A stretch of 64,000 nucleotides of DNA from JAQVEM01 sp964610315 (GTDB lineage: Bacteria > Actinomycetota > Humimicrobiia > Humimicrobiales > Humimicrobiaceae): NCBI GenBank assembly GCA_964610315.1, contig CAZSVM010000009.1, forward strand, positions 1-64,000, written 5' to 3'. This document shows, one piece after another, positions 8,140 through 16,434 of this stretch (its first letter is position 1; each line of letters opens with the position of its first letter). Position numbers and translations under genes: made by a program. Under the pieces are notes generated by a model that was not told where the DNA came from, ran no database searches, and saw only the letters and a program-made list of their open reading frames with translations.

Positions 8140-11100
8140 TTGGATAAAAAACCCGCCAAAATAAGAAAAAAATATGACCTTTATAATATCAGGGAAGAAG
8201 TAAAAAGAAAAAAAGCTCTGAAACCCGGCGGAACTAGATACAGAATAACGGTACATCTGGGAACCTGTGGTATAGCTTCAGGTGCTGAAACTATACGAGA
8301 CTTAGTAAAAGAAGAAATATATTCAGAGAATCGTAATGATATTGAATTTACCACCTCAGGATGTGTGGGTTTTTGTGCTCTGGAGCCAATGCTGACTATC
8401 GAATCCTATAATATGCCGCCGGTCATTTATTACGGTTTAGATAAAGACAAAGTAAAAAAAATCTTTGAAAGCCATATAAATAATGGAAAAATAGCAAATG
8501 AACTTGAGCCGATAACCCAGGACTCTGAACTTTCTAATTTTTATAAATATCAGGAATCTCGGGTTTTAAGAAATCGGGGTAAAATTGATCCCTTTAACAT
8601 TGAAGACTATATTGCAAATAACGGATATTTAGCTCTGGCAAGGGTCATTGAAATTGGTAATCCCGAAAAAATTATTAAAATTGTTTCAGAAGCAGGGCTG
8701 CGGGGGCGTGGAGGAGCAGGTTTCCCAACAGGCAAAAAATGGGAACTTTGTAAGAATGCTAAATCTACAAATGGAATTAAATATGTAATATGCAATGGAG
8801 ATGAAGGGGACCCTGGTGCTTTTATGGATAGAAATTTACTGGAATCGGATCCCCATTCTATTATTGAAGGAATGCTTATAGCAGCCTCTTCTATTGGCTC
8901 AAATAAAGGACACATTTACATAAGAGCGGAATATCCCCTAGCGGTAAAGACTATGGAACATGCAATAAGGCAGGCAAAAGATTACGGTCTTATAGGAAAA
9001 AACATATTAAACAGTGGTTTTGATTTTGATGTGGAAATATATCAGGGTGCAGGGGCATTTGTATGCGGAGAGGAAACTGCTCTCATAAGATCAATCGAAG
9101 GCAAAAGAGGCATGCCCAGACCCAAACCTCCGTTTCCTGCCAATGAAGGACTGTATGGAAAACCCACCCTTATAAATAATGTAGAAACACTGTCAAACAT
9201 TCCCCAAATAATTTTAAATGGACCGGAATGGTTCAGTAGTATCGGAACAGAGTTAAGTAAAGGCACAAAAATATTCGCATTAACTGGAGCAGTTAAGAAT
9301 ATTGGACTGGTAGAGATACCAATGGGTATGACTATAAGAGATATTGTATTCAAAATTGGAGGAGGAATAAAAAAAGGTAAAAAATTTAAAGCAATACAAT
9401 TAGGAGGCCCCTCTGGAGGATGTATTCCTGAAAAATTCCTTGATATTCCTATAGACTATGAGAAAGTAAAAGAAGTTGGAGCAATAATGGGTTCAGGAGG
9501 AATGATAGTCTTAGATGAAGATACTTGTATGGTGGATCTTTCAAAATATTTTATGGGTTTTATTCAGGAAGAATCCTGCGGCCAATGTGTTCCCTGCAGA
9601 ATAGGAACCAGAAGAATCCTGGAGATTCTGGAGAGAATAACCCGGGGCGAAGGTAAAAAAGATGACATTGAAAAACTTGAAAAACTATCAGCTATAATTA
9701 AAGAGACTTCTCTCTGCGGACTGGGAAAAACCGCTCCCAATCCTATTATCAGCACCATTTGCCATTTCCGTTATGAATATGAAGCACATATAAAATATAA
9801 AAGGTGTCCGGCTGTTGTATGTAAAGAAATAATTTCATCACCATGCCAGCATATTTGCCCCATTGGTACAGAAACTTCAGTTTATATATCTCTAATTGCA
9901 AAAAAACATTTTAAAGAAGCATTTGATATTATTCTTAAAGATAATCCTCTTCCATCCGTTTGTGCCAGAGTATGCCACCACCCCTGTGAATCAAATTGTC
10001 TGGCAGGCAAATGGGGAGATCCAATTGCTATCAGAACACTTAAGAAGTTTGTTACTGAATACGCACTAAAGACAGGAATATACACTAAACCACCAAGAGA
10101 ACAAAAAACAGGTGGGCAAAAAATCGCCATAATTGGTTCCGGGCCAGCTGGCCTGATGGCCAGCTTTAAACTTGTTAACAAAGGGTATAACGTTACTATT
10201 TTTGAGGAATTGGATTTTCCAGGTGGAGCATTGGCCGCTTGCATACCGGAATACAGGTTACCCAGAGATATGCTTAATCTCGATATAGAAAATATTAGAA
10301 ATGCAGGTGTAGAAATTAAAACAAATACTAAAGTAGGAAAGGATTTACCATTTAATGAACTTCTAAAACATTATAAAGCTGTATTTATAGCTACAGGGGC
10401 TCACAAATCACGGAAGTTATATATTCCAAACGAAGATGCAGAGAGTATTATTTACGCTATGGAGTTTCTAAGGGATATAAAAAGTAATAAAAAAATTAAT
10501 ATAGGTAAAAATGTTGGAATTATTGGCGGTGGTAACGCTGCTATAGACGCAGCCAGGACTGCATTAAGAATTAAAGATTGCAATAAAGTTCTTGTAATCT
10601 ATAGAAGAACAAGTAAAGAGATGCCAGCATTCAGGGAAGAGATAACAGCTGCCATTGAAGAAGGAATTGAAATTCAATTTCTGACGGCTCCTACCGGAAT
10701 AATAACTAAAAATGGAAAAATTTCAGGGATTGAATGTAGAAGAATGAAACTGGGAGAAGTTGACGAAAATGGTAGAAGAAAGCCCATTCCTATCGAAAAC
10801 TCAGAATTCATTATTAATCTGGATACTTTAATTGTAGCAATTGGAGAAGAACCTGATCTCGGTTTTTTTGATAAAGAAAGCAATATAGAAATCTCAAAAA
10901 GAGGTACAATAATGGTATGCCCGGAAACACTGGTTACAAACATTGATGGAGTTTTTGCAGGTGGAGATGTTGTTACCGGGCCTGGCACCGTAATAGATGC
11001 CATGTCAGCAGGGAAAATAGCCGCAGAGATGATTGATAAATATATCAGGGGAAAAAATTTAGTCAGAGAATATAAATTAACCAGACCTTCGATGTATGTA

Positions 11101-11304
11101 ACACCAGTTACTGACCTCGTAGAAAAAGATTTAGAAGAAGCAATAAGACCTGAAACACCCTGTCTGGCTGTAAATGAAAGAATAAATAATTTTAACGAGG
11201 TTGTTTTAAATATATCAGAAAAAGAAGCAGTAAGAGAAGCAAAGCGTTGCCTCAGGTGTGATTTGGAGACTGAAGAGGGAGAAAAAGTAATAAGTGAAAA
11301 ATAA
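8140..11304 (+). CDS. NuoF-GltD fusion flavoprotein (NADH- and NADPH-site subunit)
   Basis: A 1054-residue fusion. Residues ~30-115 are a thioredoxin-like [2Fe-2S] domain (GTCGIASGA, CVGFC). Residues ~140-560 are the NuoF/HydB core, with GRGGAGFPTG (~188-197) for FMN/NADH, then NGDEGDPGAF, and the [4Fe-4S] site CGQCVPC (~479). In place of the usual 2x[4Fe-4S] ferredoxin tail, residues ~565-1050 form a GltD/NfnB-like module: a Cys-rich Fer4_20 region (CQHIC, CARVCHHPC), FAD site GSGPAG (~665), NADPH-type site GGGNAA (~795) and the closing AGGDVVTGPGT. The TTG start has AGAGG ten bases upstream. The Stn transhydrogenase of Sporomusa has related parts as separate subunits, as I recall. I infer electron exchange among formate, NAD(H), NADP(H) and perhaps ferredoxin; the number of active flavin sites is unproven. 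Confidence 0.9.
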   Translation: MDKKPAKIRKKYDLYNIREEVKRKKALKPGGTRYRITVHLGTCGIASGAETIRDLVKEEIYSENRNDIEFTTSGCVGFCALEPMLTIESYNMPPVIYYGLDKDKVKKIFESHINNGKIANELEPITQDSELSNFYKYQESRVLRNRGKIDPFNIEDYIANNGYLALARVIEIGNPEKIIKIVSEAGLRGRGGAGFPTGKKWELCKNAKSTNGIKYVICNGDEGDPGAFMDRNLLESDPHSIIEGMLIAASSIGSNKGHIYIRAEYPLAVKTMEHAIRQAKDYGLIGKNILNSGFDFDVEIYQGAGAFVCGEETALIRSIEGKRGMPRPKPPFPANEGLYGKPTLINNVETLSNIPQIILNGPEWFSSIGTELSKGTKIFALTGAVKNIGLVEIPMGMTIRDIVFKIGGGIKKGKKFKAIQLGGPSGGCIPEKFLDIPIDYEKVKEVGAIMGSGGMIVLDEDTCMVDLSKYFMGFIQEESCGQCVPCRIGTRRILEILERITRGEGKKDDIEKLEKLSAIIKETSLCGLGKTAPNPIISTICHFRYEYEAHIKYKRCPAVVCKEIISSPCQHICPIGTETSVYISLIAKKHFKEAFDIILKDNPLPSVCARVCHHPCESNCLAGKWGDPIAIRTLKKFVTEYALKTGIYTKPPREQKTGGQKIAIIGSGPAGLMASFKLVNKGYNVTIFEELDFPGGALAACIPEYRLPRDMLNLDIENIRNAGVEIKTNTKVGKDLPFNELLKHYKAVFIATGAHKSRKLYIPNEDAESIIYAMEFLRDIKSNKKINIGKNVGIIGGGNAAIDAARTALRIKDCNKVLVIYRRTSKEMPAFREEITAAIEEGIEIQFLTAPTGIITKNGKISGIECRRMKLGEVDENGRRKPIPIENSEFIINLDTLIVAIGEEPDLGFFDKESNIEISKRGTIMVCPETLVTNIDGVFAGGDVVTGPGTVIDAMSAGKIAAEMIDKYIRGKNLVREYKLTRPSMYVTPVTDLVEKDLEEAIRPETPCLAVNERINNFNEVVLNISEKEAVREAKRCLRCDLETEEGEKVISEK

Positions 11305-11346
11305 TAAAGGAATTATCTATCGGAAAAAGAAAAAGCTATAGAAAAT

Positions 11347-14049
11347 ATGAACAATTCAAACAATAAAATAAAAATTTATATTAATAACAGGATTTTTTAT
11401 ACCTCACCTGATAATAGCATCCTGGAAGCATGCCTTGAATATAAAATTTTTATACCCCACCTGTGTTACGACCCCCGGCTAAAACCTCAAGGGACGTGCA
11501 GGCTCTGTCTTGTTGAAGTAGAGGGAATCCCGGAAGCTGTTGCCTCCTGTGTAACAAAAGTAGAGAAAGAAATGAAAATCAAAACCAATACTCCCCATAT
11601 AAATGAGCTGGTAAAAACAAATCTTGAGTTGATAATATCCGATCATCCTCTGGATTGTATGACCTGTGAATCATGCGGGAATTGTGTATTACAGGATCTG
11701 GCATATTTGTATAATATTAAAGACGTACCTTACACCGGAAAAATTCATGGAAAAAAAGTCCTGGAAGATAACCCATTCATATTAAGGGATAACCAGAAAT
11801 GCATACTCTGCGGAAGATGCGTCAGAATGTGTGACAGTGTTATCGGTGCCAATGCTATTGGCTATGCCGGCAGAGGCTTTGAATGCGAAATAGTTCCCGC
11901 ATTCGATCAATCACTCAAAGAAACGGACTGCGTATTCTGCGGCAACTGCATCTCCACCTGTCCGGTTGATGCCCTCCAGCCCAAACCGTATATCGGCAAA
12001 GGCCGCACATGGGATACGAAAAAAGTTCAAACCACCTGTCCCTACTGTGGAGTGGGCTGTGCAATCAATCTTCACATAAAAGATAATAAAATCGTTAAAG
12101 TAACCACGGAAAAGGGAAAACCTCCGAACAAAGGCAACCTCTGTGTTAAAGGAAGATTTGGCCATGATTTTGTCAGCAGTCCGGAAAGATTGGATACCCC
12201 CATGATAAGGACAGAAGACGGTAAACTTAAAAAAGTAAGCTGGGAGAAGGCATTAATAACAGTTTCAGAAAGACTTCTAGCTATAAAAGAAAAATACGGA
12301 CCCGATTCCATTGCTGCTATCAGTTCGGCGAGATGCAGCAACGAAGAAAATTTCCTGATGTCCAAATTTATGCGGGCAGTAATCGGAACCAATAATATAG
12401 ATCACTGTGCAAGGATCTGTCATGCCCCTACAGTTGCCGGCCTGATGCAAAGCTTTGGAAGCGGAGCAATGACAAATTCTATCGATGACATAAAATATGC
12501 CGATGCCGCAATAATAATAGGATCAAACACAACCGAAGCTCATCCGGTTATAGGATATGAGATTATAAGATGCGTTCAGGAAAATGGACTAAAACTGATT
12601 GTAATCGACCCCAGAAATACCCAGATAGCAAAATATTCGGCGGTACATTTAAAACTAAATCCGGGGACAGATATCGCCGTTATTCTTGGAATCATGAAAC
12701 TGATTTATGATAGGAATCTGCATGATAAGGACTTTATCGATAAGAGAACCGAAGGTTTCGATGAATTTATCCAATGTTTTTCAACCTATATTCCGGAAAA
12801 AGTAGCAAAAATTTCCGGCGTGGATACCCGGGATTTAATAGAAGCAGCAAATATTTATGGCACGGCCGAAAATGCTTCCATATTTTACACTCTGGGCATT
12901 ACCGAACACATCTGCGGTACCGATAATGTTATGACTCTGGCGGATCTTGCACTGCTTACGGGCAATATCGGGAGAAAAGGTACCGGGGTAAATCCTTTGA
13001 GGGGTCAGAATAATGTACAGGGTGCCTGCGACATGGGGGCACTGCCGAATTTGTTTAGCGGATATCAGGAGGTCGAAAACGACACTTTAAGGCAAAAATT
13101 CGAAAAGAAATGGTCCGTTAATTTATCGTCTAAAAAAGGACTGACCGAAACCGAATTTATCGATGGTGCAAATTCAGGCAGAATAAGAGCTCTTTACGTT
13201 TTTGGTGAAAACCTGATGATCAGTGAGCCTGATCTATCCCATGTGGCATCTTCCCTTAAAAAAATGGAGTTTATTGTTGTTCAGGATATTTTTATTAATG
13301 AAACCTGTGAGTTTGCCGATGTCATTCTACCAGGCGCCTGCTTTGCCGAAAAAGATGGCACATTTACCAATACCGAAAGAAGAGTTCAAAGAATCAGGAA
13401 AGCGGTTGACCCCCCGGGCAATGCCATACCTGACTGGAAAATAATCTGTATGCTTTCGGAAAGAATGGGTTATCCTATGAGTTATGAGCACCCTTCCGAA
13501 ATTATGGATGAGATTGCCGCCCTATCACCAATATACGGCGGAATCAGTTATAAAAGACTTGATGAGGAAAACCTGCAGTGGCCCTGCAGAAATTATGAGG
13601 ATCCCGGTACAAAAATTCTGCATGCAGATAGTTTCACCAGAGGAAAAGGAAAGTTTATCCCTGTAAAACACATTCCTCCGGCTGAAAGTCCCGATAAGGA
13701 ATATCCTTTTGTTCTCACTACCGGCAGGATTCTATACCATTATCACAGCAGGACGATGACCGGTAGAGTTAAGGGTTTAAATGAAATGGCTCCAGTAAAT
13801 ACGGTTCAAATAAACTCGGAAGATGCCGGGAACTTAAAAATTAAAAATGGAGACAGCGTAGAAATTAAATCAAGGAGAGGAAAAATTACTGCAACATCAA
13901 TAGTAAGTCCGAAAATCAAAAAAGGAGTTGTTTATATTCCGTTCCATTATGCAAATTCCCCTGCCAATATTCTCACCAATTCAGCCCTGGATCCCAAATC
14001 AAAGACTCCCGAGTTCAAGGTCTGCGCAGTAAATTTAAAAAAAGTTTGA
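11347..14049 (+). CDS. fdhA: formate dehydrogenase large subunit, Cys-containing, with NuoG-like N-terminus
   Basis: A 900-residue molybdenum/tungsten enzyme that interconverts formate and CO2. Residues 1-240 are NuoG-like: [2Fe-2S] (CYDP...CRLC...C), the His-Cys cluster DHPLDCMTCESCGNC, and two [4Fe-4S] sites (CILCGRC, CVFCGNC). The catalytic part begins with the [4Fe-4S] motif CPYCGVGC (~230). The metal ligand is Cys358 in ARICHAPTVAG, where Sec-dependent enzymes have U; His359 follows. A molybdopterin-dinucleotide-binding domain closes the protein (~780-895). There is no TGA codon at the active site, so no SECIS element is needed. It lies 42 bases after the fusion gene and 28 before fdhD, in one operon. 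Confidence 0.95.
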   Translation: MNNSNNKIKIYINNRIFYTSPDNSILEACLEYKIFIPHLCYDPRLKPQGTCRLCLVEVEGIPEAVASCVTKVEKEMKIKTNTPHINELVKTNLELIISDHPLDCMTCESCGNCVLQDLAYLYNIKDVPYTGKIHGKKVLEDNPFILRDNQKCILCGRCVRMCDSVIGANAIGYAGRGFECEIVPAFDQSLKETDCVFCGNCISTCPVDALQPKPYIGKGRTWDTKKVQTTCPYCGVGCAINLHIKDNKIVKVTTEKGKPPNKGNLCVKGRFGHDFVSSPERLDTPMIRTEDGKLKKVSWEKALITVSERLLAIKEKYGPDSIAAISSARCSNEENFLMSKFMRAVIGTNNIDHCARICHAPTVAGLMQSFGSGAMTNSIDDIKYADAAIIIGSNTTEAHPVIGYEIIRCVQENGLKLIVIDPRNTQIAKYSAVHLKLNPGTDIAVILGIMKLIYDRNLHDKDFIDKRTEGFDEFIQCFSTYIPEKVAKISGVDTRDLIEAANIYGTAENASIFYTLGITEHICGTDNVMTLADLALLTGNIGRKGTGVNPLRGQNNVQGACDMGALPNLFSGYQEVENDTLRQKFEKKWSVNLSSKKGLTETEFIDGANSGRIRALYVFGENLMISEPDLSHVASSLKKMEFIVVQDIFINETCEFADVILPGACFAEKDGTFTNTERRVQRIRKAVDPPGNAIPDWKIICMLSERMGYPMSYEHPSEIMDEIAALSPIYGGISYKRLDEENLQWPCRNYEDPGTKILHADSFTRGKGKFIPVKHIPPAESPDKEYPFVLTTGRILYHYHSRTMTGRVKGLNEMAPVNTVQINSEDAGNLKIKNGDSVEIKSRRGKITATSIVSPKIKKGVVYIPFHYANSPANILTNSALDPKSKTPEFKVCAVNLKKV

Positions 14050-14077
14050 AGAAATAGTAGTGGAACACTAAAAATCA

Positions 14078-14902
14078 ATGGGTAAGATTTCAAAACTTGG
14101 TAAAAAGACCAAAATTAAAAAAATAAAAGCTTCTTCAGGCAGCACTGATGTAATCGATATTATTCCTTTCGAGCTGCTTCTGGTAATTTTACTTAATAAT
14201 AATACCATTTCCACCATTTCGTGTTCTCCCCTAAATATTATCGAACTTACCATTGGTCACCTGATAAACAACGATTATATCGAAAATTATTCGGATATAG
14301 AACTTTTAAAAATCTGCAGCCATGATACCGATGGAACCATTAACAAGAACAATCTATCCTTAAAAGTTGAAGTAAGCACAGCAACAAGTAAAGACAAAGT
14401 CAGACATCCCGACAATTTAAAATCAATATCATTCGAATGCCGCAATGTTAATGATTTAATACTCCAAAAAGGTTTGGAGAAAGTAGGAAGCAATCTAAGA
14501 GTCCCTTCCCATATTATACTTGGCCTTAATATGAAGACAACCGGTAACCAAAAATATAAAAAGGAGTTAGGAGGATTACACAGCGTTGCTTTATTCGATA
14601 AAAAAGGCAACCTTTTAAATATCGTAGAGGATATCGGAAGACAAAATTGCATCGATAAAATTGCCGGTTATATGTTTATAAGAAATCTACCCCCTGAAGA
14701 TAAGATTATATTTACCACCGGCAGGCTGGGTATCGATCTGATATACAAGATCTGTAAGATGAAGGTTCCCATTATTATTACCAATTCCTCCATAACCTTT
14801 AGTGCGGTTGCCCTTGCAAAAAAAATGAACCTGACCGTTATCGGTTACGCCCGGGGCGGCAGATTCAATATTTATTCATCTCCACGGAGAATAGTAAAGT
14901 GA
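14078..14902 (+). CDS. fdhD: formate dehydrogenase accessory protein FdhD
   Basis: A 274-residue sulfurtransferase-family protein that hands sulfur from cysteine desulfurase to the Mo-cofactor of formate dehydrogenase. Landmarks are GGLHSVAL (~170), EDIGRQNCIDK (~188-198), the TGRL segment (~215) and the C-terminal GYARGGRFNIYS (~256-267). The family's CxxC loop is reduced here: only Cys121 (FEC) is present at that place and the second cysteine is missing. The CDS directly follows fdhA and overlaps the MobA-like gene by four bases (GTGA), which argues for translational coupling. The assignment is firm, although the protein is diverged. Confidence 0.9.
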   Translation: MGKISKLGKKTKIKKIKASSGSTDVIDIIPFELLLVILLNNNTISTISCSPLNIIELTIGHLINNDYIENYSDIELLKICSHDTDGTINKNNLSLKVEVSTATSKDKVRHPDNLKSISFECRNVNDLILQKGLEKVGSNLRVPSHIILGLNMKTTGNQKYKKELGGLHSVALFDKKGNLLNIVEDIGRQNCIDKIAGYMFIRNLPPEDKIIFTTGRLGIDLIYKICKMKVPIIITNSSITFSAVALAKKMNLTVIGYARGGRFNIYSSPRRIVK

Positions 14903-15804
14903 GTTTTAGCGGAATATTGCTGGCAGGCGGGAGAAGCAGCAGATTTGACTTCAATAAATTAAAGGTTAAAATTGACAGCGTGCCGCTGCCCATAGATCAA
15001 ATCTTTAAGTTAAGTTTCTTTTGTGATGAAATAATAATAAGCACCTCAAGGAGATATTATTCCATTATTTCTTCCGAATTAAACAAAATCGACAAATATA
15101 AACAAAAATACAATTTTAAAAAAATACAGGTTTTAAGTTCAAATAAAGATTCCAAAAATTTATTTAAAGAAACTGCAGTACCCTTAAATATAAAAATTAT
15201 CTTAGATGAAGACAGCTATAGAGATCTTAATATAAAAAATTTTTCGAATATCACCGGTCCCACTGGAAGATTCAAACCGGGTAATATGGAAGCCGGGTCC
15301 ATAATCGGTATTTATTCGGGTCTTACCAATGCCGCACATTTCTATTCCTTAATTATTGCCAATGACATGCCTTTTATTTCATATAATTTGTTAATGTCTC
15401 TCGCCTATGAATCCGGAGCAGGCATTGGAGCGGACATAGATAAAACAAACAGGGATAAATTATCAGCAGCAACCAATTACTCCGAGAAAAAAGATGCATA
15501 TATAATCAAGAGTGAAAAAGGATTCGAAGTTCTCTGCGGATTATATTCAAAGAACTGTATCGATATTTTGAAAGAGAATATCAAAAAACAGGAATACAGG
15601 ATATCGGATATTTTTAATCGTCTGGATACTGAAATAATCTCAGGCGAAAAACTGAAATCACTTAAAATCGATAACCTTAATTTTTTTAATATAAACCGGA
15701 TGCAGGATTATCATCAATTTAAAAACATCTGGCAAAATAATAAATTCGCTGCAGGTGAGGGAGCCTCATTTATTGAAGTGTGGAGCAGCTTTTTCTTCAG
15801 GTAG
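14899..15804 (+). CDS. mobA: MobA-like molybdenum cofactor guanylyltransferase
   Basis: A 301-residue nucleotidyltransferase-fold protein. The N-terminal LLAGGRSSRF (about 7-16) is the nucleotide-binding signature and IIANDMPFIS (~153-162) matches the metal-binding D-x-P region of MobA. MobA attaches GMP to molybdopterin to make the bis-MGD cofactor that formate dehydrogenase needs, and its place at the end of the fdh operon fits. It is about 100 residues longer than typical MobA: the segment ~60-135 between the signature and the DMP motif is expanded and Lys/Asn-rich. The GTG start overlaps the fdhD stop. The right end faces the convergent operon across ten bases. Confidence 0.78.
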   Translation: MSFSGILLAGGRSSRFDFNKLKVKIDSVPLPIDQIFKLSFFCDEIIISTSRRYYSIISSELNKIDKYKQKYNFKKIQVLSSNKDSKNLFKETAVPLNIKIILDEDSYRDLNIKNFSNITGPTGRFKPGNMEAGSIIGIYSGLTNAAHFYSLIIANDMPFISYNLLMSLAYESGAGIGADIDKTNRDKLSAATNYSEKKDAYIIKSEKGFEVLCGLYSKNCIDILKENIKKQEYRISDIFNRLDTEIISGEKLKSLKIDNLNFFNINRMQDYHQFKNIWQNNKFAAGEGASFIEVWSSFFFR

Positions 15805-15814
15805 CGTGATCTTT

Positions 15815-16432
15815 TTATTCACTGATCTGCGGAATCCTTTCCAGCCCATAATTGGAAGGAAACACACCCGTAGGACATATATCCATGCACTCCATGCATT
15901 TTTCACAATATTTAAAATAAGCCGATTCCGGAATAAAAGTAACTTTTTTATTTATTCCTCTTCCTACAAATCCTATGGCATTGTTTTTCTTGACTTCTCT
16001 ACAGTACCTTACGCACAGCCCGCAAAGAATGCAGTAATTATTTTCCTTCCTGTATCTTGTTCCGGTTAGCCCATACTTTTTGGCCAGCATTTTTATTTCA
16101 GGATTGAAAGGGAATAATGCAAGGTACAGTTCGGTAAGATTCTTTCTTATTTGCTCTACTCTGGGACTTTCGGTATGGATTATAAGGCCGTCTTCTGCAG
16201 GGTAGGCGCAGGAAGCTACTATTTTTGACCTTCCCTTCTTTTCAACCTCTACAATACACAATCTGCAGGCACCATGAGGTTTTATCTTCTCGTGATAACA
16301 CAAAGTAGGAATATGGATCCCCGTTTTTTTTGCAGCTTTAAGTACAGTATAATCCTTATCCATTTCAATTTTTTTACCGTCTATAACTATATGAATTTTT
16401 TTCTTATCCAAATTCTCTTTTTTATCATTCAT
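15815..16432 (-). CDS. short NuoG/HydA-type Fe-S subunit without catalytic domain
   Basis: A 205-residue electron-carrier protein equal to the N-terminal part of NuoG or [FeFe]-hydrogenase HydA. It has a plant-type [2Fe-2S] domain (CYHE...CRLC...C, about 38-75) and two [4Fe-4S] sites, CILCGLCVRYC (~130-140) and CEKCMECMDIC (~175-185). The His-Cys cluster normally between them is absent, and there is no H-cluster or molybdopterin domain. I chose the ATG at 16432, with AGAGGAGAG upstream and two bases after the preceding stop; a longer reading would run into the NuoF-like gene. It is the last gene of the Fur-NuoE operon and converges with mobA. The catalytic partner is not encoded here; the formate dehydrogenase next door is a candidate. 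Confidence 0.85.
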   Translation of the reverse strand: MNDKKENLDKKKIHIVIDGKKIEMDKDYTVLKAAKKTGIHIPTLCYHEKIKPHGACRLCIVEVEKKGRSKIVASCAYPAEDGLIIHTESPRVEQIRKNLTELYLALFPFNPEIKMLAKKYGLTGTRYRKENNYCILCGLCVRYCREVKKNNAIGFVGRGINKKVTFIPESAYFKYCEKCMECMDICPTGVFPSNYGLERIPQISE

Positions 16433-16434
16433 AA

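Noticed and set aside
9882..11003. ORFs antisense to the NuoF-GltD fusion
   Set aside because: They mirror conserved coding sequence on the other strand and have no initiation signals.
12418..12420. Possible selenocysteine in formate dehydrogenase
   Set aside because: The active-site codon is TGT (Cys358); no in-frame TGA is present, so no Sec insertion or SECIS element applies.
15815..16432. [FeFe]-hydrogenase subunit HydA
   Set aside because: The protein stops after the Fe-S domains. None of the H-cluster motifs is present here or in the convergent operon.
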